A DNA stretch of 20,710 nucleotides from Verrucomicrobia bacterium 12-59-8 (GTDB lineage: Bacteria; Verrucomicrobiota; Verrucomicrobiae; Verrucomicrobiales; Verrucomicrobiaceae). A model generated the notes under the pieces. The model was not told where the DNA came from. It worked only from the letters and a program-made list of their open reading frames with translations, and searched no databases. This document shows, in pieces, positions 20,023-20,710 of the stretch (within the stretch, counting starts at the first letter, position 1; every line of letters begins with the position of its first letter). The position numbers and the translations under genes were made by a program. Location of the stretch: assembly GCA_002279765.1 (NCBI GenBank), contig NCCR01000127.1:1-20710 (forward strand), written 5' to 3'.

Positions 20023-20710
20023 TCAAGCCTTCGCAGGCATCGTGTCAGGATACGGGCCGAGGAATTTCTCGCCATTGAAATGGATCATGTGTGCCGGGTC
20101 TTCGGCTATCCACACCTCTGATTCCCAAGAGATTTGTGATAGGAACGATTGCATCACGCGACGGGTATCAAAGGCCGTTACAAAAACGAGACCTGCCTTG
20201 CAGCCTGCGAATAGCTCTTTGAGTTCCTTGCGGCGTTTACCATCCACCGGCCCGGCACTGGTGACAGCTTCAATCAAAATCAGCCAGTTGCGTTTCCTGC
20301 AATGAACGATCACGTCTGGCATCTTCGCTGCACTATCGAGCGACACGCCAAGCCCCGCAAGGTAGTCGGTTTCAAGATGGGCAAATTTGTTTCCCGTGTC
20401 GCCAATGTAGGCAACCACACCGCCGGGCACGAAGTGGGGGCAAAAATCTTCGATGATTGCTTTGATAAGTGGATTCTGCCCGCCGGGCGAAAGCGCCACC
20501 TTTTTACCATCAGGTAGAAGCACAGGGACACGGGCCATTTCACGATGCCGGGCAATCTCGCGCTTTTTCTCTTCAACGTTGGCGAGATAGCCCTTCAATA
20601 CCACCGGCCATTGAAGCGTGCCAAAGGTGCGAAACAAAGCAAGCGCCGAAGGCTCCACCTGATAAACCGTGTTCCCGCTGTTAGTCGGACGGTCTGGCTT
20701 GTCCGGGTTT
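20023..20710 (-). CDS. BsuBI/PstI-type restriction endonuclease, C-terminal part (gene continues past the right edge)
   Basis: The frame is open from the right edge to TGA at 20023-20025, so the N-terminus is outside the window; a GTG at 20658 is internal. The visible part carries the PstI/BsuBI pattern: NTVYQVEPSALALFRTFGT at the junction of the helical N-domain, then the catalytic domain with AAKMPDVIVHCRKRNW, LILIEAVTSAGPVDGKRRKE (the PD...ExxxS/K-type active site) and a last segment LSQISWESEVWIAEDPAHMI. This family makes type II endonucleases that cut sites such as CTGCAG. The cognate methyltransferase usually lies next to it and is presumably beyond the edge. Specificity cannot be told. 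It marks an accessory region beside tRNA-Thr. Confidence 0.9.
   Translation of the reverse strand, partial: NPDKPDRPTNSGNTVYQVEPSALALFRTFGTLQWPVVLKGYLANVEEKKREIARHREMARVPVLLPDGKKVALSPGGQNPLIKAIIEDFCPHFVPGGVVAYIGDTGNKFAHLETDYLAGLGVSLDSAAKMPDVIVHCRKRNWLILIEAVTSAGPVDGKRRKELKELFAGCKAGLVFVTAFDTRRVMQSFLSQISWESEVWIAEDPAHMIHFNGEKFLGPYPDTMPAKA

Overview
The window looks like a chromosomal segment of a high-GC bacterium of the Planctomycetes-Verrucomicrobia-Chlamydiae superphylum, most likely Verrucomicrobiota. The basis is two paired sets of Tat-exported DUF1501 proteins and giant PSCyt1/DUF1549/DUF1553 cytochrome-like proteins, a Tat-exported Gfo/Idh/MocA oxidoreductase, scarce Shine-Dalgarno sites, and intergenic arrays of about 10-bp units. 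This is inference from gene content; no rRNA is present.

Layout. 1-918 (+): tail of an AAA/ABC-type ATPase and a downstream partner with an E-x-K motif, a possible two-gene defence unit. 1074-1274 (+): a 5'-deleted ybeY remnant. 1275-2543 (-): hisB and hisH, with a 46-bp tandem duplication breaking the hisB N-terminus. 2612-3061: 175-bp direct repeats with a long hairpin. 3093-7971 (-): PSD1 protein, GxxExxY protein and DUF1501 protein. 8266-10468 (+): an AraC-type regulator and three small membrane proteins. 10480-15620 (-): a second PSD1 / small protein / DUF1501 set, here with a four-helix-bundle (IVP/S23-like) protein in the middle. 15691-17106 (-): a dihydrolipoamide dehydrogenase-like flavoprotein. 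17238-18536 (+): Gfo/Idh/MocA oxidoreductase. 18563-19369 (-): a TrmH-family methyltransferase with a replaced C-terminus. 19473-19547 (+): tRNA-Thr(UGU), followed by an AT-richer, palindrome-rich stretch and, at the right edge, a BsuBI/PstI-type restriction endonuclease.

The most striking pattern is that the two paralogous PSD1-DUF1501 operons are each interrupted at the same junction by a small cassette of about 0.5 kb. Each cassette is one short gene (a PD-(D/E)XK-like GxxExxY protein in one, a four-helix-bundle protein in the other) enclosed by inverted repeats built from roughly 10-bp tandem units. The two repeat families are unrelated in sequence. In both cases the outer repeat supplies the start region of the Tat-exported DUF1501 protein, so a non-coding repeat has become a protein N-terminus. 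A similar repeat-like replacement is seen at the C-terminus of the TrmH-family protein. Together these suggest repeat-bounded mini-cassettes that settle at gene ends, which is the main candidate here for an undescribed mobile system.

How genes may work together: the DUF1501 and PSD1 proteins are likely exported partners, probably in polymer degradation or surface redox chemistry, but their biochemistry is not established. The AraC-type regulator lies divergently to the first set and between the two sets, so it may control one or both. The two window ends carry defence-type genes beside a broken housekeeping gene (left) and a tRNA (right), as is common for island boundaries.
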